This document shows positions 12,612 to 24,105 of a stretch of 64,000 bases of DNA, in pieces. Source of the stretch: Bisporella sp. PMI_857 (Eukaryota > Ascomycota > Leotiomycetes > Helotiales > Helotiaceae); the NCBI GenBank assembly GCA_021307315.1, contig JAJSPD010000020.1:124001-188000 (forward strand), read 5' to 3'. The notes beneath the pieces were generated by a model. It was not told the DNA's origin, searched no databases, and saw only the letters and a program-made list of their open reading frames with translations. How positions within the stretch are numbered: the stretch's first letter is position 1; each line of letters opens with the position of its first letter. Position numbers and translations under genes: made by a program.

Positions 12612-13841
12612 TTACACACATACATTGCCTAGAGGAGTCAATGTTCCAATGCGCTTCGCACATTCATCGAAGGCCGCGACCGTGGTGATACCCCCAGGTT
12701 CATATACCTCGTGCCTCGACCGTAGACACCAGCGGTTCTTTCTCTCCCTCAACCTCCAATAATTCGTACACTCAATCAACATATCACATCCTTGGAGAGT
12801 CCATCCCCATTTCTCTGCAAGCCTGTCACTCATCTCCCGACCTCTGGGAACCCATGGTTCACAGCAGGCGATCAAGCCAACCTGCTCACTGGGAAGATCC
12901 ACCTCTACCAGATCTCCACAGAGCTCGTCTTCAAATGTACCAGCAGACCAGACGGTGGCCAGGATGAGATTGATACGAATCTGGGGAATTGGCTAGATAT
13001 CTGGCCAAGGATTATACACGATCTGACATTGTACGGCGCTAGGATCAAACCTCAAAGCATCTCAAAATGAGGTTTTGCTTCTTTGTGGGATTACGTCAGG
13101 GTGAGAATGGTTCACCACATTCAAGGCACTCTATGCTCCAGCCTAGAGCATGGATGTTGTTGATCAATGTACAGAATACATTAACTTGGATGGGAGTGGT
13201 AAGTTGATTGATACACAGAGGCACTAGCATATAGTCCCTTATGAGCTAGATACTCGAATGCAGATATTGCCCTGACGAATTGAGCCGGGCGTGATGAAGC
13301 GAGAATCGTTTCCTATCAAGCATATGATGACAGTGGTGACGTCTATGGGGCCGGGGAGATGTCGCTTAGGCAGAACGCTGCTTCAGAGGAAGTCCTGGGA
13401 ATATCGGGTTCCGATTGCTCCTTCGACAGCTGAGATGAGGCAACTGAACTTGCAAGTGGAGAGGTAGCGGCACAAGCTCCCCAACAGCATTATTGCGTGG
13501 GGGCAGTATGCAGGTGAGTAAAGTCTTCCCTTTCTTCGTATCCATATGGAGACATAGCATGATTAGTGCGGCTTCATATGTATGTGCGTTTTACTGCCTC
13601 CACTGCAACCAAAATAAGAAGAGGCTAAATGATCGTGGCTAGCTATATTATATTGGAACCCATGAGGATACTTACAGTTATGATCTGTTCTTTGATGTAG
13701 CTGATTTTGTAGCCTCCTCCTAGCTATATCCGCTAGAACGCCCCAATCTCCTCTACTGATCTCACCTCCTTCAGTTTTGGCATGGTAGATACTTACCACC
13801 TTACTTCTTAACATAAAATACCGCATACTTGAGGCAAGCAT
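12612..13841 (-). pseudogene. Decayed bZIP transcription factor of the DUF3425 type
   Basis: Two recognisable pieces lie on the minus strand in the order expected for this family. At 13751-13686 is a degenerate basic region with RRRLQNQLHQR, like the RRRxQNRxxQR of fungal bZIP proteins. At about 13025-12612 is a DUF3425-like C-terminus: VYNPWPD, PIPQIR, VGLIACCEPW, then EKWGWTLQGCDMLIECTNYWR, ending at a stop at 12612. The DUF3425 part carries an in-frame TAG at 12993-12995, where the family has an uninterrupted motif. The stretch between the two pieces (13680-13030) is not an open frame and has no clear intron. Family members often control secondary metabolism or stress genes. An alternative is a live gene with an intron ending at the TAG, but the conserved residues just before it argue against this. 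Confidence 0.55.
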
Positions 13842-14493
13842 ATAGACTCGAAGTCAAAGACAAAGTTACGTTAGAAAAACGTAAAGTCATCAGTGATCAA
13901 AAACACTCTTAGGCCTCACCAGTTCTTGCTTCAATATCACTTTTCGACCATGGCCAATAACCCGAATACAGAGGTGACAGTAACTCGATAACCGAGATTT
14001 AGCCGCACATCGGGGCAGGCACGAGAGTAATAATATACAGCCTGCATATCCCATGTCGTCGCTCTTATAGTTTCTTATCTCCGAGTAGACATGTATTCAA
14101 ACCCATTTCTCACGAGGGGGAGCTTTTTCTAGAAGATATATAAGTAGTATAGAGTAAGTCTCCCGCTGCTTTCCTCAGTGTGCCTCTACTTGAGACTCAT
14201 TTTCCTTACCCCATCCACTTACCGTCCCCTCATAACCCGTTCAACGGCCACAATCAAATCCGGCCTTTAACGACAATGCCTTCTTCCTTCCTAACTCGCC
14301 CAACTCCCTCACCGCCACCTTTCCGCCATCCATCAACTCTCCCCTACCGCTAATCTCTCCGATTGCCGCTGGTAATTCTTACCAAAATAGGGAGTCTGAG
14401 GTTGGTGCAAGGTTAAGGTTCTTACTCCCAAGACATGCTTTAGGAAAATGGATATATGCTATGCCTTAAGAGTAGCCTCCCAACAAAACCATC
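13842..14493. other. Spacer between two pseudogenes
   Basis: No supportable gene. The strand has many stops in all frames. It separates the minus-strand bZIP remnant from the plus-strand aldo-keto reductase remnant, so the region could once have been their shared upstream region. Confidence 0.35.
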
Positions 14494-15324
14494 ATGTCTG
14501 GCTTCATTGAAACAAAAGCCACTGACTCCAATATTACAATGTAGGAGCAGCTGGGCGAATGCTCACCGCACGGGACTGCCGTAACGGGATAGTCATCGCA
14601 ACTAGACACTCCTCCGTCTTCCAACTCCACAACGAGAAGAAAATACAATCAAACTTCGTAAAGAACGGTTCAAATTGCCTACATATTTCCGTCTTGGCCT
14701 CTTTAGAACGGCTACAAACCTCTTATATTGACATTTTGTATTTTCACCGGTGGGATTACGCCACCGATATTCCAGAGGTGATGTACAGTCTCTACGACCT
14801 CGTTGTCTCTGGCAAGGTATTGTATCTAGGCGTTTCTGAAGTGCCGACCTGGGTTGTGGACTACGTCAATTTCCTGCGTATCAGGGGCCTTGGGACGCGG
14901 CGCTGTGAGACTTTCAGATGGATATCCTGCCTTGTGGAAAGATGAGGGAGGCCCCGTTGCCATATAATATTTTAGGACCATGACGCTTTCAGACCGAGGC
15001 GGTCTGCAAGGAACGAGAGACAAACAACGCGGTAGGAAAGGGAAGCCGAAAGCAGTAGAACGCGCCGCGTCCAAGGTCCTTGAAAAAATAGCCCATGCGA
15101 AGGATAAGGCGCTCGCGAGTATTGCGATTGCCTACGTGCTTCACAAGACTTCGCATATGTTACTTTTGGTTGGAGGGCGGAAGGTCGAGCATATTCTAGG
15201 TAATATCCAGGCATTAGAGACCGAGCTCGACGAAGCGGATATGGCTAAGATTGAGAGCGCGTATCGATTTGATGCCGGTTTCCCTCATCCATTTTTAAGT
15301 GGGAGTCTCTGGCGACGAAGATGA
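14494..15324 (+). pseudogene. Aryl-alcohol dehydrogenase-like aldo-keto reductase pseudogene
   Basis: Remnant of an NADP-dependent aldo-keto reductase of the fungal aryl-alcohol dehydrogenase (AAD) type. Frame 14559-14945 reads through the core: GIVIAT, LERLQTSYIDILYFHRWD, then GKVLYLGVSEVPTWVV. Frame 14980-15324 supplies the C-terminal part: KVLEKIAHAK, SIAIAYVLHKT, LLLVGGRKVEHI, then a DAGFPHPF ending. Between them the expected segment can be followed in a third frame (DILPCG, YNILGP, a TGA, then RFQTEAVCKERE), so there are at least two frame changes and a stop. Upstream, FIET...EQLGE is interrupted by TAG at 14540-14542. The N-terminal part with the cofactor-side barrel start is not visible. 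Because several lesions occur, sequencing error alone is unlikely. Confidence 0.7.
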
Positions 15325-16704
15325 TGAGTAACCGATTCCGCAGGGGCCGCAAGGTGTCTGGTTAACGGGCATTTCAGGGGCTTTCATCTGGGGGGAGGTG
15401 CCAAAAACCTATCTGTGCTTTAGAACTGTTTTGACATTTGTATGAAGGATCAAGCCCCTTTCAAGGCTCGCTTAGAGAATGCCAAGATAAACATAATCTA
15501 CCACATGCTTCATAATCGGCTTTGTAGATGAAAAATTCTGGATGCGAGATGGTTGGGATAGCGGAGAAACAAATGGTAAGATGCGTGCTTCGCAGTGGTG
15601 AAGAAGGAGAGAGTACCGCAGGTCTCGAGGATGACAGGTGCATGCACACGTGATCAACGCAACCCAGCCTCTGGGTTTGGCTCGGAAGGAGGATAAATGG
15701 ATGAAAAGGCTCAAGACAGAGAGAGCTGGGCCATGAGAAGATACTTTTGAAGTAACTTGATATACGGGTTTTCAGTTATCTATGATATATCAGGTGGTCT
15801 CGAATTATATTTTGTGATAGGGTGGAGACGCGGATGAGCGATTCAGCCCTTTTATCACGTCATTCCACCGCCCACGTCGTGACCACGACAAGGCTCGCCT
15901 GTGATACGACACACAAATGTGAAGGCTGTCACATCCAGCCTCACCTCACCTTGTCGTTCGCTCTGCGTTGGTTTGGTCGACATCCAATATCCCACGTTCT
16001 GACGGAAAATGGTCGATGAAAAGAGTGAAGCCGAATCCGAAGCCAGGATGACTCTAGATCGGGCAGAGAGGTGGGGGGTCCACTTGGGGGCCCTGACGTC
16101 GTTGAGGAATTGACTTTTTACAAGTTTTTTGGGGGTAGGAAAACTTCGATTGGCCTTTTTTTCCAAGTCGGCAGGCTAACCCGCCACTGGGCCACACAAA
16201 ACTCTATCATATTACATGAGAGGAAGAAAAGTGCTTCTTCTGCTTGTGCTCACCCTTGCATCTGCTTATTTATTTATACATACGCTGTATCAACCACCAA
16301 ATATTGTACTTGCGGGGTTGTGTTCAAGCTCATTCCTGACCTTGAATGAAATATTCATCTTGGATTCTCCTCGACTATTTCTTTTTTGCGCATTTTTGGT
16401 CTACAGACATTTCCTTTACGCAAAGGACTAGAAATTGGTCCGAAAAAGACGTGTCTCAGCATCAAACCTCTGGAGACGACGATTCTTTACTATTCCGAGT
16501 TCCAACCAGTAATTGGGACCCTCCAGAGTTCATAGATACTCAGAACTTCCCCCCTTCTTCCACCTAATCAAAAAAATTGAACCGAACTCAACTCATTCGT
16601 AACCTACAAACTCTTAGAAGGTACCTTATGACTCTTTCCAAATAGCGAGTCCACTGAATTGCGGGTCTAATCAGCTGACCAAAGGCTCCCCCAGTCAAGT
16701 CAGC
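15325..16704. other. Intergenic region without supported gene
   Basis: About 1.4 kb. The only notable frame is 16216-16431 (+), 71 residues starting MRGRKVLLLLVLTLASAYLF, which looks like a signal or membrane segment but has no family features and no splice continuation; it is not called a gene. The last 150 bp form the 5' region of the sulfotransferase-like gene. Confidence 0.4.
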
Positions 16705-18480
16705 ATGTCTCCCTCAAACAAGCCGATCTTCGTGGCTACTCATCCAAGAGCCTGCAGTACCGCATTTGAAAGGGTAATTGATCCTCGAACTGTCTTTCGA
16801 ATTCCTCTTTCTTGCAAACTCACAATGTTACTCATGGCTAACATGTGATTGCTCAACATACAGGTCTTCATGACCCGCCAAGATATCCTGCAATGCGTTC
16901 ACGAACCATTCGGCGATGCATTCTACTTTGGTCCAGAAAGATTAAGCTCTCGATATGAGGATGATGAGAAGGCTCGAGAGGAGAGTGGATTCTCCCAGAG
17001 CACGTTCAAGACTATCTTTGAGAGGATTGAGCGAGAGGGGAAACAGGTTCGAGACATCTCTCTTTCCGTTCCATACCCCATTTTCCTGAGAACCAATCCC
17101 TAGAACTTGCGGACATACATACAAAATTCCTCAGCTACAAGTTAGTCAAGGTTATGGAGAAGTCTCCAGCGAATCACCTATCAGCTGATGAATGTCAAGT
17201 GATCGCGGGATATATCTTGTTCAATGCGTAACGAGGACAACATAGCATGACCTGTGGATATTTCAATTCACGAAGAAAAAGTATAAAGAAAATTTGGGGC
17301 ATCAGATTGCATAATTATACACGGGCATCCCATACCCAATTTTCTCCCAGATATAGATTCATGCTGGGAACAAAACTTACAAACCCTAGGGGAAACGTCT
17401 CTTCATCAAGGATATTACTCACTATCTCGTCCCGCCTGAGGGCAAACCAGCTACAATTGCTCCATCCCTCGGCGGAAAGGCCATCAAGAAAGGGGTGGGC
17501 ACTCAGGGAGACGCGACCGGTAATTCCTCTTCCCCAGCTACTTAATCACTAAGCATATATTGACCGGCTTCAAAGTCACGAACGGCATCTTAAACGGGAT
17601 TACAAACGGCACCACGCCCAATTCTGCCCCTTACCCATACAACACAGAAGCAGAACCAGGTAACCCTACCGTAGTCCCAAACACGGTCCTTGAACACTTT
17701 CATTGGACATTCTTGATCCGTCACCCGCGACACTCCATCCCATCGTATTTCCGCTGCACTATCCCTCCCTTGGATGCCATTACCGGATTTTATGATTTCA
17801 TGCCTAGCGAGGCTGGATATGATGAGCTCCGGCGTGTATTCGACTACCTCGTTGCCCAAAAGCAAGTTGGTCCTGCCATAGCCGGCAGAGATGAAGGCGA
17901 GGGAGTAAAGATAACAGTTGTGGATGCGGATGATTTGCTTGATAATCCGGAGAGGATTATCAAGGCGTATTGTAATGAGGTGGGAATTGAATAGTAGGTT
18001 CCCATTTTCTTGACTGACGAAGTGGTTGGGGAGCGTGGTCTTGAGAAAGGGTGCATCTTTGATGGAGGCTAATGTTTTCCTCATGGGCAGTTCATCGTCA
18101 ATGTTGATTTGGGATACTGAGGAAGCGCATCAGCGTGCACGAGACGCCTTTGAGAAATGGAAGGGATTTCATGAAGATGCAATCAATAGCACCAGCTTGA
18201 AGCCTAGGGATGCGGCGCATGTGAGTTTTTATTCCCTGGCTTGATTCTCTCTCCCGCGTGCTTTCGTTTGCGTTTCCCTGCATATTTGATTCAAGCATGT
18301 GCTGGGAGTCCATCCACTGACCTGTGTTCTTCCAAGAAAAAGAAGACCAAGACCGTCGAATCCGAGAACGCGGAGTGGGTTGAGAAGTACGGCGAGAAGG
18401 GCGCTAAGGTCATTAGAGAAACTGTCGATGCCAATATCGCGGACTATGAATACCTCAAGAAATTTGCCATTAAGGTCTAA
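16705..18480 (+). CDS. Sulfotransferase-like P-loop NTPase family protein
   Basis: Six exons in consistent phase: 16705-16773, 16864-17046, 17390-17519, 17576-17993, 18091-18220, 18337-18480; 357 residues. The start MSPSNKPIFVATHPRACSTA gives the 5'-phosphosulfate-binding-like ATHPRACST loop typical of a fungal sulfotransferase-like family. Further conserved blocks follow: HEPFGDAFYFGPE, GKRLFIKDI, FLIRHPR with PPLDAVTG-like PPLDAITG, GYDELRR, DADDLLDNP, WDTEE, FEKWKGFHEDAINSTSL, and a C-terminal ETVDANIADYEYLKK. The substrate is unknown. Intron 2 is unusually long (343 bp) with a weak GTTCGA donor; the others are 56-116 bp. The frame is intact although neighbours on both sides look damaged. 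The enzyme could belong to a lost metabolic cluster with the reductase and bZIP remnants, which is inference. Confidence 0.85.
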
Positions 18481-19526
18481 TTTATCTGTTCTGGGATGGC
18501 ATGGGATGGCGAAAAGGTCTTGCAAAGGATATGTAATCAGACTGGATACCTTAGATAGGTGAGAGAAAGGATTTACGCACATTGGGTGATAAATAAGATA
18601 GTTGTAACATTTTTTATGATTGGTGACTGTTCTATCTTATTGGATTGCGAAAACTGGTCTTTTCAAGCAGTTTATGGTCTCCTGAATTGCATCTTGTTTT
18701 TGATTATGTTGCGAAAGGGGGTAGTACGCAAACTTGAGCAATTATCTTCGCGATTAAACGCCGAAGTACTACTACTAATATTATGTGCCGCTCATGAGCC
18801 TGAGAAATCAGATTCTTTCCTTTCATTAGAATGTGTACTACCCAAACTGAATGTGGCTAGCGCCATAACAGGGTAGACGATAGCCTTTACAAGCCTTGGA
18901 ATTAAGCTTATACAGGAAGCTAGGATCATGATGCTTATGTGAGAAGCATATGGATAGTTAGAGATGTCAATTTTAGTAGCCAATCCGGTACTTGCCCTGA
19001 TGATATCGCCAGCTAAAAGCCCCTATGGAAGGGAACTTTTAGAGGTACCGAACCTCGCCTGTGGCTTGTGAGTGCCACAATGCCAAGCCCCTGGATTGGC
19101 ATCAGGCTAGTATTCTTTACCTGAATAGATTAGAGCTAGCCTACGAAGTCATCATACTTCCGAGGACAGGCTGTATAAGATGCGGCCGAAGATGGACTTC
19201 CGAAATATGAAGCTATTCCCGACTCTAAAAGAGGGCTTCTCTCCGCTATCATCGCCCCGGTGTTATCCCGAGGGATGTCCTTCCTGAGTAAGAACTATTC
19301 CTTCATCAGAGACAGATCAGAAACTCGGTCGCATTGTTTCAATATCTTTTTCAACAGACATATATAAGAGTAGGTTCTCGTCACGGTTGGTATGTCTTTC
19401 TATCACTCATCTAGAACATCACTTAATCATCCTCAATCTCGGAACACACCTTGTGGGAAATAACACGTTGTCTGCCAAAAGCTTCTTTTCAAGAATAAAA
19501 TTTAGCTCGATCTATCAATAGACAGT
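18481..19526. other. Intergenic region
   Basis: About 1 kb between the sulfotransferase-like gene and the secreted-protein gene. Frames are short and no family pattern is visible. It contains the 3' end of the former and the promoter of the latter. Confidence 0.4.
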
Positions 19527-20891
19527 ATGAGGACTACTAGGATTTTACTGTGCTTCTCGTCACGGGGGCTCTCGCATTTCCAACATCAACCGAGAGGCTC
19601 GAGGTTGTTGCTCGTGATACAGGTACTTAAATATAGTATTCCTGGTTTATTGTCCACAAACAGCGTAACTAAGCTCCACCAGAATTATCTCTCGCCCCCG
19701 AACTCCATCCAAGAAACCCAGCCACATCGCCGGCTACCACACAACCAAAGACAGACGACGTTCCAAAGATCAAAGGAATTGTTTCTCTGCCGAAAGGGAA
19801 AACATCAGACACAGCAAATAACAAGGATGCCGTACCCAAGGTAACAGATGCTAAGGCAACCAGTCCTAACACAGCAAGCAGCAATGGAGCCTCCCTCAAA
19901 GGCTCCTCAGTAAATAATATAGCAAATCTTAAGCCTATGGCGGTCGCTAAGACCGCTCAGGCACCCGCCGGTGACCTCGTAGAAGCAAGCAAGGCCTACG
20001 AGACAGTCCTTAAAAAGCCGGGAATTCAGAATAAGCAGAAGCGAGCACTAGAGAAACGAACAAAACTTGAGGATTTCCTCAATAGCAGGGCTTCGAAATC
20101 AGCAAAAATTGGTAAGCCCATCTTTATAAAGCAAGATATGCGTGAAGGGCGCGAGCTTGTCATTTAGCCATCTCCTGAGCAGCATATCATATTATCACTA
20201 TAGATGTGGCGCATTCGCACTCGCGGAATGATGCTAATATGGTGCAGCCTTACAACACCAATCCGTTGGAGGTGATACCGCAACCGCCTACGTCGGTACT
20301 GTTGGCCTTACTAGCTGCTCTGCAGTTGTCTATGCTTCTGGCACCAAGTTAGTTTGACCCCTTTCTTACTTCTTCATCCTTTCACAGCGCCGAGACCTCC
20401 TCCTCATCAGGCTTTCAAACACCGCATACTAACAAGCCTACAGCGTCGTCATCGGACATTTCTTCCCCACGGACGATGGTGTCGTTGATGGCACGCCCCT
20501 CGACGGGAACACCAGAAACCTTCAAGTCAGCCTCCCTACGCAGGTAAGCAGGTTCAAACAAGCTCTAACAGACAGCGGTCTCTCAGGCACCGAGGCGAAC
20601 GGGCGATGGGTCTTCGTTCACCCCGTTAACGACCAGGACGCCAAGTTGTACTGGGGTGCTCATGGACGCATCGCAACATGGGCCAAAGAGCTCGCTGGTG
20701 CCGAGAATGTGCAGCTCACGCCATATCTCCTCACGCCTGCCGAAATGCAAACACACGCGCAGACAAATATGCAGAATGGGTTGGGCGTTGTATATGCTAT
20801 CCGTGGGAAGGTTTATTATGGAAACACCAAGATATCTGAGAGCGGTGTTAAAAGAACTGTCTGGAGCAGGATTTTGAACTCCTCTTCTTAA
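19527..20891 (+). pseudogene. Secreted protein gene with Cys/His deamidase-like motif and an apparent frameshift
   Basis: Exons proposed: 19527-19622, 19683-20111, 20248-20347, 20444-20891. Exons 2-4 join in perfect phase. In exon 1 the frame that leads into exon 2 shows a signal-peptide core (TVLLVTGALAFP) but has a TAG just before it. The only nearby ATG (19527) is one base out of frame, with the shift near the T-run at 19546-19549. So this is a one-base loss, a sequencing error, or an unseen upstream exon. The middle (about 40-180) is Lys/Ala/Pro/Thr-rich. The C-terminal 190 residues begin with GLTSCSAVVYASG and VVIGHFFP, placing Cys and His 15 residues apart, as in CNF-type deamidases and close to CheD. 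No database name is known to me. If translated it would be about 357 residues and exported. Confidence 0.5.
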
Positions 20892-21487
20892 GAGTTGGGA
20901 CGTCAGAGAGTAAGTCTCTTAACAGGTGGTGTATTGATCTAATGCTTGTACGTTTCGGTTATTGCTTAGTTGTGGATGTTTTCTTGCTCGGTTCTGGTAT
21001 GGTTGGCGTCGGCGAGATGGGGTATGCGATCTTGACAATTTTGACTGGGAGTTTGGAGTTAGGAGTTAAACATACCTAAAACAAATGCATTATAGCTTGA
21101 AAATAAGCCCCTGGTAGATGTGCTATGTAAAAGCGACACGTTGGCAAGAAAGCTAAATTCGGATTGCCAGCTATGTGAGACCCTGATGCAAGATGTTGGA
21201 AGGGAAAGCAAGTTTATCCACCTGGAGAAGGGCCTGCGAATTTCCCCATGGCAGAAAATCTAATATGTCAGCAAAGATTCTCACGCCAGCTGAGGGTTGT
21301 GTTCATGCAAGTGAATATTATTCGCTCCTCTTCTTTGCCACCAAATTATACATATGACAAAGTCTTTTGAGATTCTATGCCTTAGGCATCACACTTCCAG
21401 AGCTAGGCCTGATTTGTGAGCTACAAGGCAGCTCTATTAACCCCACCACTATCTCAACCTTAACTTTGGAACAAGCTCAACAATAAA
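20892..21487. other. Intergenic region upstream of csn1
   Basis: About 600 bp with no supported coding frame. It holds the 3' end of the secreted-protein gene and the csn1 promoter. Confidence 0.4.
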
Positions 21488-23025
21488 ATGTCATCCTCCA
21501 AGAAGAAGAGCATCGTGGTTTCAGGTATGCTCTATAGTTCTATTTCCTTTGAATGTTTGAATGTCGTCCTGATGCACCATAGATCCTCCAAAATTCGACC
21601 TGGAAGCCTACATACAAAACTACCATGGACGAACTAGACTTGAACGGCTTCTCCTAATCGGCAATACCTCTACGTTCCTTGCACAAGATGCTCTCAAGCT
21701 TGCTGTTGCGGAAGCAAAGGCTGGCCGAGATGTCAGAAAATACGTGGATGCTGTGGCCGATCTCTCAAGAGTTGCGCCAAACGAGCCAGAAGCATACAAA
21801 GACAAGGGCTGGATAGAGACTACGGAGAAGAAGAATGCCGCAGAAGCGCAGCGTCTGGAAGCTGAGCTGAAAGGCTACAAGAATAATCTCATCAAGGAGA
21901 GCGTGCGGGTAAATTCTGGCCTTTCACTCATGCAACGTGAATGCAGATTATTAACTGAAGTTTAGATGGGCAACGAGGAACTAGGCTTGTTCTATCAGGC
22001 GACTGGCGATCTTGCACGATCCTACGAGGCTTATAGTCGTATGCGACAAGATGTCAGTATTGGTAAGCATATCATCGACATTGGTCGCCATCTCATAGAA
22101 GTCGCCATTGAGCAGAAAAACTGGGTAGCTGTAAGCACAAACATACAGAAGCTCAATGGTGCTCATGCGACACCCGAGGAGGAAAAGAACCTCCAACCTT
22201 TCGTATCTGCGGCTTCCGGTTTAGCACAAATGGATGCTGGTGAATACTATAAGGCAGCTAGATCGTTTCTCAACATAGATCCCGGCATGGGCTCAAGCTG
22301 CAACACGATCATCAGCCCCAACGATATCGCAGTCTATGGCGGACTATGTGCCCTTGCGTCGATGGATCGTAACGAGATTACGACTAGGGTGTTGGAGAAC
22401 TCAAATTTTCGCACATACCTAGAGCTTGAGCCTCACATCAGAAAAGCAATTTCTTTCTTCGTCAACAGCCGTTATTCCGCCTGCCTCAATGTCCTCGAAA
22501 GCTACCGATCTGACTACCTTCTTGATATCTACCTCCAAAAGCATCTTGATGACTTGTACTATATGGTTCGGAGCAAGAGCATCGTTCAATACTTCATTCC
22601 ATTTTCGTGTGTCACACTCGATAGCTTGAATGCTGCTTTTGCTGCTCCTGGCAAGTCAATTGAAAAAGAGCTTGCCAAAATGATTGAGCGGAAGGAACTT
22701 GATGGTCGAATTGATACACAAAATCGAGTAAGTGTGTCCAGGCATTCATCTTGCCGCATGAACTAATATTCTACAGCTCCTGACCTCTGTACCCGCCGCG
22801 CCACGAGCGACCCTTCATAGCGATGCTCTCAAGACAGCTAGATTGTATGAGCAAGAAGCACTTCTACGAATCCAGCAAATGAACATCGTGGCTGCGGATC
22901 TAGAAGTGAGATCGAAAGGCAAAGGAACTGCCTCGCTAGATGATGCTTTCAATCAGAACGATACCTTCACTGGATCTTTCGGGGCTGGTGGTCGGAATCT
23001 GCGTTCTAGAGCTGGCTTTCAATAG
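21488..23025 (+). CDS. csn1: COP9 signalosome subunit 1
   Basis: Exons 21488-21524, 21583-21908, 21966-22727, 22777-23025; 457 residues, phases all consistent. CSN1 (CsnA in Aspergillus nidulans) is a scaffold subunit of the COP9 signalosome, which removes Nedd8 from cullin-RING ligases in the nucleus and cytoplasm. The sequence shows the CSN1/Rpn7 pattern: DLEAYIQNYHGRTRLERLLLIG, VKEAKxGRDV-like AVAEAKAGRDVRKY, a TPR-like helical array with MGNEELGLFYQATGDLARS and GKHIIDIGRHLIEVA, then NDIAVYGGLCALASMDR and a PCI domain with VQYFIPFSCVTLDSL and ELAKMIERKELDGRIDTQN. The C-terminal tail is Gly/Arg-rich. The first exon is only 37 bases, and the ATG is the first in frame. No anomalies. Confidence 0.95.
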
Positions 23026-24105
23026 AGGCATGTTCTTCATGTAGGCATATAAATGGCGTCAAGGGTAAATAAGGGGCATAGCGGTTACTTGAAGGTTGGT
23101 GATGTAGGCGTTCTGAGAAATAAACAAGAGACTAGCTCGTTATTATGCAAGGAATGAAAAATACAAAAAGTTATTGGCTGATATATATGCTAACAAACTT
23201 TTCGAAACTCTTCAATGCTTGGCACCATGGACGATCTATCATCTCTGGCAGGCAATTACATCACTGTTTCAGAATGCTCATACATATCTAGGCTATTTTT
23301 GGGGTGCGGCTTTCTCGGGTCACGCGAGAGCTAGATAATATGATTCGCTACTGGTTATTTTCGGTAACCTGTACCTAAACGAATTCCAATCTTGGCCAAC
23401 AGCCGCCTATCTAACTTGAGCCTCCTTTTCCATCAAACCTTGCTTTTGAGAACTGTGGGGGGGCTGCCAGCAGATATCTGCAACCTAGCCCTGCATCAGA
23501 TGCAGGAACCAAAAACATGAGAACGAACAGGGCTTGATGAGACGAGATGAAGCCTGTGCCTCCCGGTGTTGGAAACGCCGAGGGATGGCGGGCCTGCTTA
23601 TATGTGAAAGGTTGTACATGCATGGAGAGCGTCTACAACCTAGCAATAAAGCCACAGGTATCAGCATTAGACACTACTTCTGGAAAATGGAAGAGAAGCT
23701 CCTGCCTGGAGAGAACACGCGCGGGTGGCGCTCTCCTCATTTTCGGAAACTCAGCTCTTGGTGTGACCAAAATCGTCACAGAGCCCCTTAATACTCAACA
23801 CATATATATGGTTTGCCACTCCTTCAAAGCTAGGATTTTGACAGGATTTGACATCTATTGCTCTGAGTGACAGCCCTATCTACACTTGGCGACTCCTTTT
23901 GAAAGTCCTGAGCCAGGCTTGGACAATATGCGGTATCATACGTTTCCTTGAACTTCCTATCTCGATATCCTGGTCACCTGAACACAAACATAAGCACAAG
24001 TATAAAGATATATCAGCACCACAAATCGCGTCAAGTTCAAATTTAACACAAGTCATCCATTCTACGAGCTCTGAAAGTGTAACTCTGGCCAGATTCAGCT
24101 CCATA
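23026..24105. other. Intergenic region
   Basis: About 1.1 kb. Several short overlapping frames on both strands show no family pattern. It includes the csn1 3' end and the promoter of the membrane protein gene. Confidence 0.4.

Noticed and set aside
16216..16431. Signal-peptide-like 71-residue ORF
   Set aside because: Only hydrophobicity supports it; no conserved features or splice continuation.
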